NCBI GenBank assembly: GCA_033398695.1
Contig: CM065812.1
Location: 137,584,858 to 137,648,857 of the forward strand
Length of the DNA stretch: 64,000 nt
Direction of reading: 5' to 3'
Source: Orobanche coerulescens
Taxonomy: Eukaryota > Streptophyta > Magnoliopsida > Lamiales > Orobanchaceae
The position numbers were made by a program, and so were the translations under genes. A model generated the notes under the pieces. That model was not told where the DNA came from. It saw only the letters and a list, made by a program, of their open reading frames with translations, and made no database searches. Shown piece after piece: positions 48,046-59,231 of the stretch. Each line of letters opens with the position of its first letter. Position 1 is the stretch's first letter.

Positions 48046-48051
48046 AGTTTT

Positions 48052-48069
48052 TGGCGCCGTTGCCGGGGA
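48052..48069 (+). other. primer-binding site, tRNA-Asp
   Basis: TGGCGCCGTTGCCGGGGA, complementary to the tRNA-Asp 3' end, six bases after the LTR. Confidence 0.95.
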
Positions 48070-48190
48070 CTCAAATTTTTCTACTAATATCGATTTCAGT
48101 ATTTCTAGTCTTAGTTTGAACATTTTTTTTTGTTTTTGTGTTATTTTATTTATTTGTTTGTTTTTCCTTTCAGGATTTTTCGGTTAGTGC

Positions 48191-50281
48191 ATGAGAAAAT
48201 TCGGTAACGAAGGCCTACTACCTTTGGATACCGAACTCGAGCGCACTCTTCGGAGAAACAAAAAGGAGAAACGAGAGTTACCAACTACAGTCACCATGGC
48301 CGAAAATACCCAAAATCACGGAGGTGATAATCTTGTACAACAAGCTCAACCGGCACTAGCACTTCGCGATTATGCTATGCCGCAAATCAACGCAAATTTT
48401 TCGGGGATTCGGCGTCCCACCATCCAGGCAAACAACTTCGAAATCAAGCCTGCAATTATTCAGATGGTGCAAGCGAGCCAGTTCTATGGATTACCGAACG
48501 ATGACCCCAACGCACATATTGCGTCTTTTCTCGAGATTTGTGACACGTTCAAAAACAACGGTGTCACCGATGATGCCATCCGTCTACGGCTTTTCCCTTT
48601 CTCTTTGAGGGACAAGGCCAAATTTTGGTTAAATTCTTTACCGCCGGGTTCGATCACTACATGGGCGGAATTAGCGCAAGCCTTCCTGGCTAAGTTCTTC
48701 CCACCATCAAAGACGGCAAGGTTACAAAATGAAATTACTATGTTTGGTCAATTTGATATGGAGTCGCTTCACGAGGCGTGGGAGCGGTACAAAGATTTGT
48801 TACGGAGATGCCCACATCACGGCCTTCCGGACTGGCTACAAATTCAGACGTTCTACAATGGTTTGAGTGCCTCGACGCGCACTCTCGTAGATGCAGCTGC
48901 CGGAGGAGCTTTAATGGGAAAAACGATGGCTGAAGCACACTCCTTGTTGGAAGCTATAGCCGCAAACGCTTATCAGTGGCCTTCTGAACGAGTAAATCCA
49001 AATCGAGTTATGGAAATCTCGATCAATGATCCGATCTCTACATTGTCGGCCCAAGTCGCAGTGCTAACGAAACAACTCCAAGCCTTTTCGCATGCTCCTC
49101 CCGTTACCATTGAATCGTGCAATTGGTGTAATGGATCCCATCCTAGCGTAGAATGCCAAGTCGGAAACCTTTTCGAGCAACATCCGATGGAGCAAGCTCA
49201 ATTCGTGGGAAACGGAAATCGACAAAATAATCCTTACCCCAGCACTTATAATCAAGGGTGGCGAAATCACCAAAAAATTTCGTGGAGGAACGGGCAAGCT
49301 TTAAAACCTCCACAAGCTCAATTTGCGCAGCCCCCACAGCAGCCCCCTCATTCACCAAAGGTATCCTTGGAGGATGCTCTTGCTCAATTGGCGGCTAACA
49401 CGAGCCAATTCATGACCCGCACCGAGACTACCCTCCAAAATCATTCTACCTCCATCCGAAACTTAGAAACACAAATGGGGCAGATTGCTAATCTATTGTC
49501 CTCTCGGTCTCAAGTTGAATTGTCCAGCGCAACCGAAATGAATTCCAAAGAAAACGTGCAGGCAATCGAACTACGAAGTGGAAAGGAGTTGAAAGAGCAG
49601 CCTATCAATAATAAGGACAAGATCGAGCAAAGTGAGAAAGAAAAGGACGAGGCGCCCAAGCCAAAGGAAGTATCGACTACTCACCCCACTCCTCAAATTC
49701 CATTCCCACAGCGTTTCCAAAAGCAAAAACTAGACAAGCAATTTTCAAAGTTCCTCGACGTCTTCAAGAAATTGCACATAAACATTCCATTTGCCGACGC
49801 GTTGGAACAAATGCCGAGTTATGTAAAATTCATGAAAGAAGTTTTGTCAAACAAAAGAAAGCTCGAGGAGTATGAGACAGTCGCATTGACGGAGGAGTGC
49901 AGCGCTATTTTACAAAAGAAGCTCCCACCTAAATTGAGAGATCCGAGAAGTTTTACCATTCCTTGCATCATTGGAAATTCGTCTTTTGAAAGAGCCCTAT
50001 GCGATCTCGGAGCCAGCATAAACCTTATGCCCCTTTCTATTTTTAAAAAGCTGGATATTGGGGAAGCTAAGCCGACGACGGTCTCTTTACAATTGGCCGA
50101 TAGATCCATCAAATATCCGAGGGGAGTTATAGAGGATGTCTTAGTCAAGGTCGATAAGTTCATCTTTCCGGCCGATTTCATCGTGCTTGACATGGAGGAA
50201 GACCACGACATCCCAATTATCTTGGGAAGACCATTTTTGGCAACCGGCCGAACTTTGATCGATGTGGAAAAGGGAAGCTGA
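48191..50281 (+). CDS. gag-pro: Athila gag-protease polyprotein
   Basis: One open frame of 696 codons from ATG 48191, 121 bp after the primer site. Residues about 60-265 hold the gag capsid core ([48 protein letters not shown]). A finger [13 protein letters not shown] (CX2CX3HX4C) lies near 309. A Gln/Pro-rich and then charged linker follows. The aspartic protease lies at about 590-690, with its active site [11 protein letters not shown] near 603 and the flap/hydrophobic end [15 protein letters not shown]. The frame closes at 50279-50281. Homologous coding continues in another frame, so a single-base indel near 50268-50278 separates it from pol. In the family gag and pol are usually one ORF. 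Confidence 0.93.
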   Translation: MRKFGNEGLLPLDTELERTLRRNKKEKRELPTTVTMAENTQNHGGDNLVQQAQPALALRDYAMPQINANFSGIRRPTIQANNFEIKPAIIQMVQASQFYGLPNDDPNAHIASFLEICDTFKNNGVTDDAIRLRLFPFSLRDKAKFWLNSLPPGSITTWAELAQAFLAKFFPPSKTARLQNEITMFGQFDMESLHEAWERYKDLLRRCPHHGLPDWLQIQTFYNGLSASTRTLVDAAAGGALMGKTMAEAHSLLEAIAANAYQWPSERVNPNRVMEISINDPISTLSAQVAVLTKQLQAFSHAPPVTIESCNWCNGSHPSVECQVGNLFEQHPMEQAQFVGNGNRQNNPYPSTYNQGWRNHQKISWRNGQALKPPQAQFAQPPQQPPHSPKVSLEDALAQLAANTSQFMTRTETTLQNHSTSIRNLETQMGQIANLLSSRSQVELSSATEMNSKENVQAIELRSGKELKEQPINNKDKIEQSEKEKDEAPKPKEVSTTHPTPQIPFPQRFQKQKLDKQFSKFLDVFKKLHINIPFADALEQMPSYVKFMKEVLSNKRKLEEYETVALTEECSAILQKKLPPKLRDPRSFTIPCIIGNSSFERALCDLGASINLMPLSIFKKLDIGEAKPTTVSLQLADRSIKYPRGVIEDVLVKVDKFIFPADFIVLDMEEDHDIPIILGRPFLATGRTLIDVEKGS

Positions 50282-52392
50282 CTCTACGAGTTCAAGAGGA
50301 GCAAGTAACGTTCAATATCTTTCGATCCGTAAAATATCCGAGTGATGCTGAAAATTGTTTCCAAGTTGACGTCATCGACTCGTGTGTGAGTAGAGCCTTT
50401 CGAGAGAATTATCCACCCGATCCATTGGAGTCTGTTTTGATTGGGGCTGTTTCCGAACTAAATGCAGAGCATGCAGCCTACGTACGACACATGGATGCTT
50501 CCCCGCCAATTTTCATTCGTCAACCATTTGAGGAGCTCGGAAGCTCACCAACTCGACCCGTCCCATCTATTGAAAAACCTCCAAAGTTGGAACTCAAGAA
50601 GATGTTGTCTCATTTAAAATATGCATTTTTGGGACCCGACGACTCATTTCCAGTTATTCTTTCGGCCACTTTAGCAGGGGATCAAGAGGCGAAATTATTG
50701 AGAGTTTTGAGGGAGTACAAATCTGCTCTTGGATGGTCTATTACGGATATTAAGGGGATCAGCCCGTCAAATTGCATGCACAAGATTTTGATGGAGGAAG
50801 ACTACAAACCATCCATGGAGCATCAACGCCGATTGAATCCAAACATGAAGGAGGTGGTAAAAGTCGAGGTTTTAAAACTCCTCGACGCAGGTATGATCTT
50901 TCCGATTTCTGATAGCAAGTGGGTAAGTCCGGTCCAAGTGGTGTCAAAGAAGGGTGGGATAACGGTTATTCAAAATGATAATAATGAATTAATTTCCACT
51001 AGGATTGTCACGGGGTGGCGTATGTGCATAGATTATAGGAAATTAAATAAGGCCACTAGAAAAGACCATTTCCCCTTACCTTTTATTGGTCAGATGTTAG
51101 ATAGATTAGCCGGACACGATTTCTATTGCTTTCTCGATGGTTATTTGGGGTATAATCAGATTTATATAGCCCCCGAAGACCAAGATAAAATGACGTTTAC
51201 ATGTCCTTACGGCATTTTCGCTTATAGGCGCATGCCTTTTGGATTATGTAATGCGCCGACTACTTTTCAACGGTGTATGATGGCTATTTTTTCTGACATG
51301 GTAGAGCAGTGCATTGAGATTTTTATGGATGATTTTTCTGTTTTTGGAGATTCGTTTGACATTTGTTTGCAAAATTTGCAGAAAGTCTTGAAAAGATGCG
51401 AAGAGACAAATTTGGTCTTGAACTGGGAGAAGTGTCATTTTATGGTGCAGGAGGGCATAGTACTTGGCCATCGAATATCCTCACATGGAATTGAAGTCGA
51501 CCGGGCAAAAATTGAAACAATTGAGAAGATGCCTCCGCCCACTTCGGTCAAAGGGATTAGAAGTTTTTTGGGACATGCCGGTTTCTATCGCCGATTTATT
51601 AAGGATTTTTCGAAGATCACGAAGTCGTTGTGCAATCTACTCATGAATGATGTTCCGTTTAATTTTGACAAGTCGTGTAAAGAAAGTTTCGATTTATTGA
51701 AGAAAGCTCTAAGCACGACACCGGTGATAGTCGCTCCAGACTGGGAGCTTTCGTTCGAGTTAATGTGTGATGCAAACGATTTTGCCATTGGGGCTGTTTT
51801 GGGGCAGAGACGAGGGAAGGTGTTCCACGTCGTGTACTATGCGAGCCGAACACTCGACGACGCCCAAAGAAAGTATGCCACAACAGAAAAGGAATTATTG
51901 GCGGTGATCTTTGCATTTGATAAATTTCGGGCGTATCTACTTGGAACGAAAGTGATAGTGTGGACCGACCATTCAGCAATAAAGTACCTTTTGGAGAAGA
52001 AGGATGCTAAACCAAGGTTGATTAGGTGGGTGCTTCTCCTTCAAGAATTCAACTTAGAAATACGGGACAAGAAGGGGACTGAGAATGTTATAGCCGGTCA
52101 CCTTTCACGATTAGAGAGTCCCCTTGAGAAGGGAGAAAGTCAGCCACAAATCATGGAAACCTTCCCCGACGAGCAGCTCTACAAGTTGGGTTCAAATCAC
52201 GCGCCTTGGTATGCTGATCTAGTGAACTACTTGGCAAGTAAAACAATTCCAAATGACCTCTCACGCCATCAAAATAAGAAGCTAATCTCAGACGCTAAGT
52301 ATTATTTGTGGATGATCCTTTTCTATTCAAAATATGCCCCGATCAAATCATTCGTAGATGTATTCCGAATGAGGAGATCCAAAGTGTGCTAA
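50282..52392 (+). pseudogene. pol: Athila reverse transcriptase and RNase H
   Basis: Coding continues without a start of its own; the open frame from the first Met is 50386-52392. Linker motif [18 protein letters not shown] blocks: [44 protein letters not shown] (first Asp), [15 protein letters not shown] and the catalytic FMDDFSVF near residue 313. RNase [32 protein letters not shown] and [12 protein letters not shown]. Near 52311 a single-base loss shifts the frame, after which the true continuation is in the next frame (52308 onward) and this one runs to an unrelated stop at 52392. RT and RNase H catalytic residues look intact. Confidence 0.94.
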
Positions 52393-53486
52393 ACCATTGT
52401 CATGCATCACCCTACGGTGGACATTTTAGTGGAAATAGAACAGCGGCGAAGGTCTTACAATCGAGGTTCTATTGGCCGTCATTATTCAAGGATGCTCACT
52501 CCTTTGTCTCCGCGTGTGATCGGTGTCAACGGACGGGAAACATCTCAAGACGACACGAAATGCCGCTGAACACCATACTTGAAGTTGAATTGTTTGATGT
52601 ATGGGGGATCGACTTCATGGGTCCATTTCCTCCATAAAATAAGAATCTCTATATTTTGGTAGCCGTAGACTATGTCTCAAAGTGGGTCGAAGCGGTGGCA
52701 CTACCAACGAATGGGTCCAATGTCGTAATCAAATTTATAAAAATATATATATTCACGCGTTTTGGAACTCCACGTGCTATTATCAGTCATGGTGGTTCAC
52801 ACTTCGACAACAAATTCCTTGATGCGGTCTTGAGCAAATATGGGGTCACTCATCGTGTTGCTACAGCCTACCATCCTCAGACGAGCGGTCAAGTCGAGAT
52901 ATCAAATCGAGAGCTGAAATGGATCTTAGAAAAAACGGTCAGCTCGTCTCGAAAAGATTGGTCTTTCAAACTCGATGATGCACTTTGGCCATACCGCACT
53001 GCTTATAAAACACCTATCGGGATGTCGCCTTACAGATTGATTTATGGGAAAAGATGCCATTTACCCGTAGAGATGGAACATCGTGCTTACTGGGCGATAA
53101 AGAAGTTAAACTTTGATCTGAAATCTGCTGGTGAAAAGCGTTCGTTGCAGCTGAACGAGTTGGAAGAAATTCGCCACGACGCATACTAAAATGCAAAACT
53201 CTATAAGGAGCGGACGAAGATTTGGCATGATAAGCACATCATACATAGAGAGTTTGTCCCATGTCAAGAGGTGTTGTTATTCAATTCTCGCTTAAAGTTA
53301 TTCCCCGGGAAATTGCATTCACGATGGTCGGGACCGTTCACCGTAGTTCAAGTGTTCCCACATGGTGCGGTAGAAGTACAAAAAGATGACCGCAAATTCA
53401 AAGTTAATGCACAGCGGTTGAAAGCCTACTTGGGAAATCCAATAGACGCGCAGAAGACGAGCGTCGTCTTATCCACCGCTGGATGA
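52308..53486 (+). pseudogene. Athila integrase
   Basis: Frame 52308-52637 has the HHCC zinc domain (HCHASPYGGHFSGN .. CDRCQ) and IDFMGPFPP with the first catalytic Asp. It ends at a TAA (52635-52637) but continues in the same frame at 52638-53189: [16 protein letters not shown], then [12 protein letters not shown], where the second catalytic Asp is replaced by His (GAT to CAT near 52786), and [16 protein letters not shown] with the Glu. A stop at 53187 and further breaks precede the C-terminal piece 53271-53486 (HSRWSGPFTVVQVFPHGAVEV). The protein would be inactive through the D-to-H change alone. Confidence 0.93.
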
Positions 53487-53702
53487 ATGCGAAAAAAAAT
53501 TCCGGCTGAAGACTATAAACTTAGCGCTTCTCGGGAGGCAACCCGAGTATTAGTTGTAGAATTTTTATTTGTAGTGTTTTCTTGCATTTTTAGAGTCTTT
53601 ATTTGTCGTCATTTTTCTTTGATCCGTCTATCCCTCTCGTTCTTGATGTTTTCGTTTAAAAATTCTGTGCAGGAATCACCCCAGGGGAGGAAATCAATGA
53701 TG

Positions 53703-54038
53703 GGCCGCGGCACAATAATAGTGAGCCGCGGCACGCACTAGTTGATGGAACAAGGCCAAACAGACTGTACTATGTGCCGCGGCACGACCTTACTGAGCCG
53801 CGGCACACCAGGTCACTGAGCCGCGGCACATATTCCCTGAGCCGCGGCACACCAAATGTTCAAGAAATGCCCAGGAGACTGTACTATGTGCCGCGGCACG
53901 GGCCAAATGAGCCGCGGCACACTAACACGATGAGCCGCGGCACGCGTAGACTGAGCCGCGGCACCCGTCGGTATTACAAAAAGTCCCAGGCCGACTGTAC
54001 TTTGGGCCGCGGCTCACTTATGTTGTGCCGCGGCCCCC
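53703..54038 (+). repeat. array of twelve CCGCGGC motifs
   Basis: Twelve copies of (G/C)CCGCGGC(AC), mostly as TGAGCCGCGGCAC, in 336 bp. A higher-order unit of about 116 bp (GACTGTACTATGTGCCGCGG at 53763 and 53879, variant at 53995) is visible. An open frame across it consists only of repeat translation. The motif is shared with the LTR U3 of the same element. Confidence 0.92.
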
Positions 54039-54039
54039 G

Positions 54040-55929
54040 TCGCAATATGAGAATGCCCAGGTATACTTCATACATTCGATCGGCCAGCGCAAGGTCCCTC
54101 CATTCCTTCCTTCCTTCGCACAATGAGGTCGGTTGATACCCTTCTCTTAATCTTCTTCTCAAATTCTCGAGGTAAATTTCGATCTCTTAAGTACATGATT
54201 TGAAAAGTGAATTGAAGTTATATGTTGCTAGTTGTTCTTTAATGTTTTCTCAAAAATGGAGTTGGAATATGGTGAATATGGTATTTGATTGTGATGGAAT
54301 TGGTGATTATGAACGAATTGGTGATGTTAGTTGTCGTTTTTCATGGCTATTATCTGTGTGATTATTTTTGGGATTTGGAGTTAACCATTAAAATTCTTGT
54401 TCTTCATTTTAACTTGTGCATACCAAGTGTTTGATAAATTGCAGCAATGAAAAATTGGTAAGCCAAGCATTTTCAAATTATATACAACGAATCATTTTAT
54501 TGAATTACATTGTCCCCAACCCTTACATCATGTTAAACTTAAGAGCTCGTACTTAACTTCCTCTTTGATGATGCAAGCTCATTTATTCACGCTCCGCATG
54601 ATGTAGTCGAGAAGCATGCAAGCTCGCCGGACGATGCCGTCACCAGTTCGTGAGCAGACTGGAGGGGAGTACTTGACCTTTCACTTTTATTGCATATTAT
54701 ATTTTGTCCATTGAGCTCAATGTACGTCCTAAGTTTGGGGGGGGGGGTTTACTTTCTGTTGATATACTTATTGTTGTACTTATTAGTTGCACTTTTCATT
54801 ATTTTTCGTTATTTTTGTTGCCAGCCTTGCGTGTCATGATTTTACTCTTATTCGTGAATTTTTCGTGCTTCTATTTGTGTAAAACTGATATTACGACACT
54901 GTTTTCTCTCTGAAGAAATGGTTGAGTTTTAGTCGAGTTGTAGTCAATGATATCTGTTTCTGTTAAGTCTTCATTTAGGTCCGAAATTTTTTTCGTTTTT
55001 GTAGAGATCTTAGCAGACAAGAGAGGAGACATACATGTTTTAAAATCACCGTCGATACGTTTGGTTACATTTTTCGCGTAGCTAGTCGTCCAGTAACATA
55101 AGTCGTGTTGGCACTTAGATTGAGTTTAGAGTCGGTCAGTTTTTCCCAAAAAGTCGAGATATTTTTTTGTCTATGATGGGAAGTCTAGTAACCAGGGGTA
55201 TTCACGTGACCCGTTGTTTACTCTCGCGTAAAACGACGACCCTGATTAGACTAGTGGTTTAGAGATTTCGCTTGTGCCGATGATGGGGAGCCTAGTAACC
55301 GGGGGTGTTCACCAGACCCGTTGTTTACTCTCGCGTAAAACAGCGACCTTGAATCGGACTTGCGGGAATAGCTACTCGAGTTGTTTCTCCGCTGTGGAAG
55401 GAACTTAGTAACTAGAAGCATCCATGTGCCCCATGAGTGTCTTTTACGTCAAACGGTTCCCCAATACATGAGAATGGAATTCCACCCTAGGATTTTCCCG
55501 ATGAAACATCCCGAGATCCGAACCTAGTGGTCAATTCGAATCATCTTATTGAGCATATATAAGGGAACACTGTCCGAGGGTTAATTTTTATGAAACTCTT
55601 GAAATTTGTGCCACTTGACTGTGGAACTGGGCAAGTTAGCTTGTTTTTTTAACCTTTCATATTGACGGTCGATTAAATTCACGTTTGTTAATCTTTGAGC
55701 TGGATTTTCTTCATGAACGAGTGATTAGGATTGAAATTGGTTACTTTGTGGAATCAGTGTTCTGGATGTAGCTCGCTATTACGATACTTGTACTATTCAG
55801 AGAGAATTTCAGGGTAGTATTGATTAGGTTGAACACTATGAGTTGCACGATTATTCACGATATTCTTTTGTTGAAATTAATTCTTTCTTTTTGCTTGAGG
55901 ACAAGCAAAGGCTCAAGTTTGGGGGTATT
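54040..55929 (+). other. Athila 3' non-coding region
   Basis: No env-like or other gene is recognised in 1.9 kb. Contents: a PPT-like run CTAAGTTTGGGGGGGGGG (54728-54747), a three-unit 110-bp repeat (55171-55465), and the true polypurine tract AAGTTTGGGGGTAT (55914-55928) before the 3' LTR. Confidence 0.75.
55171..55465 (+). repeat. 110-bp tandem repeat in the Athila 3' region
   Basis: Units start near 55171, 55281 and 55395. The first two share CTAGTAACC(A/G)GGGGT and GTTTACTCTCGCGTAAAAC. The third is diverged but keeps CTTAGTAACTAGAAG and TTTTACGTCAAACG. Confidence 0.85.
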
Positions 55930-57217
55930 TGTTAGGCGTATTTTTATGCGCTTATTTATCATTATCTTGTATTATTTTGGCGAGTAAATTTGCATAAATG
56001 AGCTTTTAATGCCTTATTCTTGTATGTTTGACAGGAGATTGGAGTCCGGAGCTAAAATAAGGCAAAGCGAGTAGCAATTTTGGCCGTGGGCGCGGCACGA
56101 AGAGGACAGCGAGGCACGAGTAGGCGTACTGAGCCGCGGCACAGACATAGTGAGTCGCGACCCAGAGGAAAATTGTAGCGCCCAGGTTTTTAATCTGCAC
56201 GCCATGTGCCGCGGCACAGATTAAGTGAGCCGCGGCACACAGAGCGGTTTTGGTGTGCTCCATGCGGGTTTGGGCCGTTTTGAACCCAGTTCTCGACCTA
56301 ATCACATGGACCCGATTTGGAGGCTGTTGGGAGCTATAAATAAGGGTTTAAGGCCATAATTAATCATCTTCGATCTTGGATTATCTTGGAGGAGGAATAT
56401 CGCAGAAGTGGAGGATAAGAAGAAGACATCAAGAGCAGAGGGCGGAAGCCAGAAGAACGGAGGAATCCGAGCTCTTCATCTGCGATTGATTTCAATGCTT
56501 TTATTTATTATTTCTGTATTTTTATCTTTTAGCATGTCAGGCTAAAACCCTTGTTCTAGGATTTTGATGAAACCTAAGTTTTGACGGATTTGCTTTAGAT
56601 TATGTATATAATTCCCTTTTTGTTGAGTTTTCCCAATCGATTTTAATGCTTTCAATTGTCTGGCCAATAATTGGATTATTTTAGTTACCTTACTCGAATC
56701 GGGAGATGAGAGTTGGTGAGGAACTATTGGTGAGGACTGTTTTATCTTGTGAGATAGGAATATACTCATAGGAACTACGTGGCCATTTGGAGATTTTATG
56801 CTTTTTGCCTATTGACAAATTAATTCACCTAGGGATAGAGTGCGTTATTCGCCTTTAGAAAAATCTATTGACCTCGTGAGGGGCGGTAGAGTATATTAGC
56901 AATCTCCGCCTTCAATAAATTGGGAAAATCATTAACTTCAAATAATCGAGAGTAAATTCAGATAAACCGAGGTGGATTCAGAATCCTAGACTTATTTATC
57001 AATTGATTCTCTTTCTTCAAGCGATTGTTTTTACTGTTAGTTCTTCTATTGGTTTTATTTAGTTATTAATTTCAACCAAAATTTCGACTGTTCAAATAAA
57101 ATTAGAATACATAAAAATCGGCACTTAGTAATTCAGTCCTCGTGGGAACGATACTCACTCATCACTTTATTACTTGTAAACGATAACGTGCACTTGCGTT
57201 CATGAAATATCGCAACA
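55930..57217 (+). repeat. 3' LTR of the Athila element
   Basis: Same start and end as the 5' LTR, 16 bp shorter. Most length differences are clustered at 56050-56135. Confidence 0.95.
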
Positions 57218-58851
57218 CTGACGTTCGTTGTCTCCTATTTGCTGACCGCCTGGAACGTGGCGCCGCTTCAATTGACGCCGAGCGCCTGGCTGCAGATCAT
57301 CTTCACCCTCACTCTATTTGGTGGCCATCGGTTGTATCGTCTTTCTTCGCCATTGGAGATGAACCATCTCTTCAAACTGACGGTTCAAAAAGGTTCTGAC
57401 GGTGGCTACCATATCCAAGGTTGCTAAGGTCGGGTGATTCTTGGAGTCCCGAATAAAGTGAGGGGTGATCCGTCAAAGTGGTTCTGGGTCAGTGGTGCTT
57501 GGAAGTCGGCAGCGAGCGACAACCCAACCGACGAGTTGGATATTCCCACCAGCTTTCGGGAGAGGAGTCCGAGTAAGGATTTAGACTCTCCATTTGTTCG
57601 GATACATTCTGAACTGATCTGATTTTGGCCTTCTTTTTGCAGGTGTCATTGTTCCGGCGGCGGGCGACCTCGCTTTTGATTTCGCGATTGTCTGGGAGAA
57701 GATACGGAGTCTTCCTGACGACCGTATAGACGCACACCAAATTAACAACGAAGCCTGCTGGTTGGCTGCTCGGCTATTTCGCTACCCTCGCCATCTAAAG
57801 GTTCCAGGTACGAACTATTGCGATCTTCTTCGACATGTGGATCGCCTTGACCGAGGAGGATTACTAACTTTTTCGACTGTTTTCTTTTTCAGAAATTCGT
57901 TTCCCTTGTTTCCCAGATCCCCCTGTTGCGACTGTCATGTCTAATCCGGGGGTCATGAACCGTCTTCGCCAAGGAAAAAAGGTGAGCCGAGCTCATTTTG
58001 CTCCGCTGCGACCGACCCCGGAGGCAAGACCTCTCCAGGAGCTTGTTGTCGAAGGGCGGGAGCCTCGGGAGGAGGAGCAACTTCGGCTTATCCGTAAGAA
58101 ACGGAGGACTGTGGAGCCCTCGGCCCCTGTTACTGCAGATGAGCCGCCGATCTCTGTGCCTCTGATTTCCGTGATTCCTCCGGTGGAGGGGTCTACGCCA
58201 TCTTCAGCTTTTCTTCAGTCCATGGCGACTGTTGAGGCCGAGACTTCGCGTGGAAGGCCGTTCTTCGGCCGTGACCCAGAGAAGGTCGAGAGGTAAGCCT
58301 GGTCGTTTTGCCAAGTTATGAAACTTGTGTAGGAAACACACTTAACTCTTTTGTCATTTGTGCAGGGTCTGCCATTCCGACCCGAATTGATCGCCGATGG
58401 TGTTGGACTTCCTGTCGAGCAAATCTCCTCGCGAGGTCAGAGATATTCCTTCCTACGTTGCTCGGGCTACCGCTTCCCTCTCGAAGGCCTGGACGACCGA
58501 TCTGGATGCGATTGCGCGCCGGCGATCTGCTGACGGATGCAGGCTACTTTTGCGTTGGCCCTTCAGACGACGACGATGGCAGCTCAGGCCGTGAGGGACT
58601 ACGAGGGGTGGCCGTCCACTGCCCGTCTCCATGCGGACCTCGAAACCGCACGGAGACAAAACATTGAGTTTGCCGACCGGCTCTCGGCCATGGAGAAGAG
58701 CTCCGCGGAGGCGGCTAAGCAGGCGAAGCAGGATGTTGACCGGGCACGGGCGGCGACTGACCGGATGCGAGACCAGATGACGGAAGCCCACAGGTCACAC
58801 GCGGCCGCGCAGAAGGAGGCCGACCAGCTTAATTGTGAGGGTCCTCCTTAG
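57218..58851 (+). pseudogene. antisense gene of element X, 3' part with introns
   Basis: It resumes after Athila in the same reading sense: LLTAWNVAPLQLTPSAW, IIFTLTLFG and HLFKLTVQKG, typical of Transposase_28-like proteins. One stop lies at 57425. Predicted introns are 57573-57642 (GTAAGG..TTGCAG) and 57808-57892 (GTACGA..TTTCAG). Both split codons consistently, so the frames 57434 to 57572, 57643 to 57807 and 57893 to 58292 join in phase. A third candidate (58293-58365, GTAAGC..GTGCAG) fits splice rules but not phase, and a frame lesion follows. The last part (58537-58851) is a charged Ala/Glu/Arg-rich probable coiled coil (FADRLSAMEKSSAEAAKQAK). Function unknown. Confidence 0.75.
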
Positions 58852-59231
58852 GCTGCGCCCGCCTCGTATTTAAACGAAGGGCGGGCGGTCTCGGTCTGGA
58901 GGAGTCCTTGCACGGGGCGTCGTCGGATTAATCGACTCCACGACCGCGGCTTATTAGCACTTTTCTAACTCGGACCATCATGTTAGATGGCGATCCTCGA
59001 CGGTATACGTTGTGATGGGGGAGGGATGCGTCGCATTGTCCGGATCCACCACGTTAGGTGATGGACCTTTGATGGCGGGCGAACGTGTCCACAGATCTAT
59101 TTTGGAGGGCCCTTTGGCTATGCCCGCCTCGTATTTAAACGAAGGGCGAGCGATCGCTGCCCAAGGGAACCTTGCATAGTCATAGAGAACGGTTCCATCG
59201 TCCTCCACAACTATGTCGGCACTTTTCTACC
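58835..59231. repeat. direct repeat, copy 1
   Basis: Begins GAGGGTCCTCCTTAGGCTGCG and is repeated at 60449-60845. The two copies flank the internal LTR. Each includes GTATTTAAACGAAGGGCG-type sub-repeats. Confidence 0.85.

Larger units (their letters stand above)
46742..57217 (+). mobile_element. nearly complete Athila-like Ty3/gypsy element
   Basis: LTRs 46742-48045 (1304 bp) and 55930-57217 (1288 bp). Target copies CTGCC (46737-46741) and CTGAC (57218-57222) differ at one base. A tRNA-Asp primer site, a gag-protease ORF, RT-RNase H, integrase and a long 3' non-coding region ending in a polypurine tract (AAGTTTGGGGGTAT before 55930) complete it. Few lesions are present: two single-base frameshifts, one stop between integrase pieces, stops near the integrase end, and one catalytic substitution. 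It is inserted in an exon of the antisense gene of X. No env-like ORF is recognisable. Confidence 0.95.

Noticed and set aside
53774..54136. Open frame of 120 codons rich in Ser-Arg-Gly-Thr
   Set aside because: It is the translation of the TGAGCCGCGGCAC repeat array and shows no sign of being a protein gene.
54137..55913. Env-like ORF of the Athila element
   Set aside because: The region has no long open frame, signal peptide or membrane segment pattern; only repeats and purine tracts.
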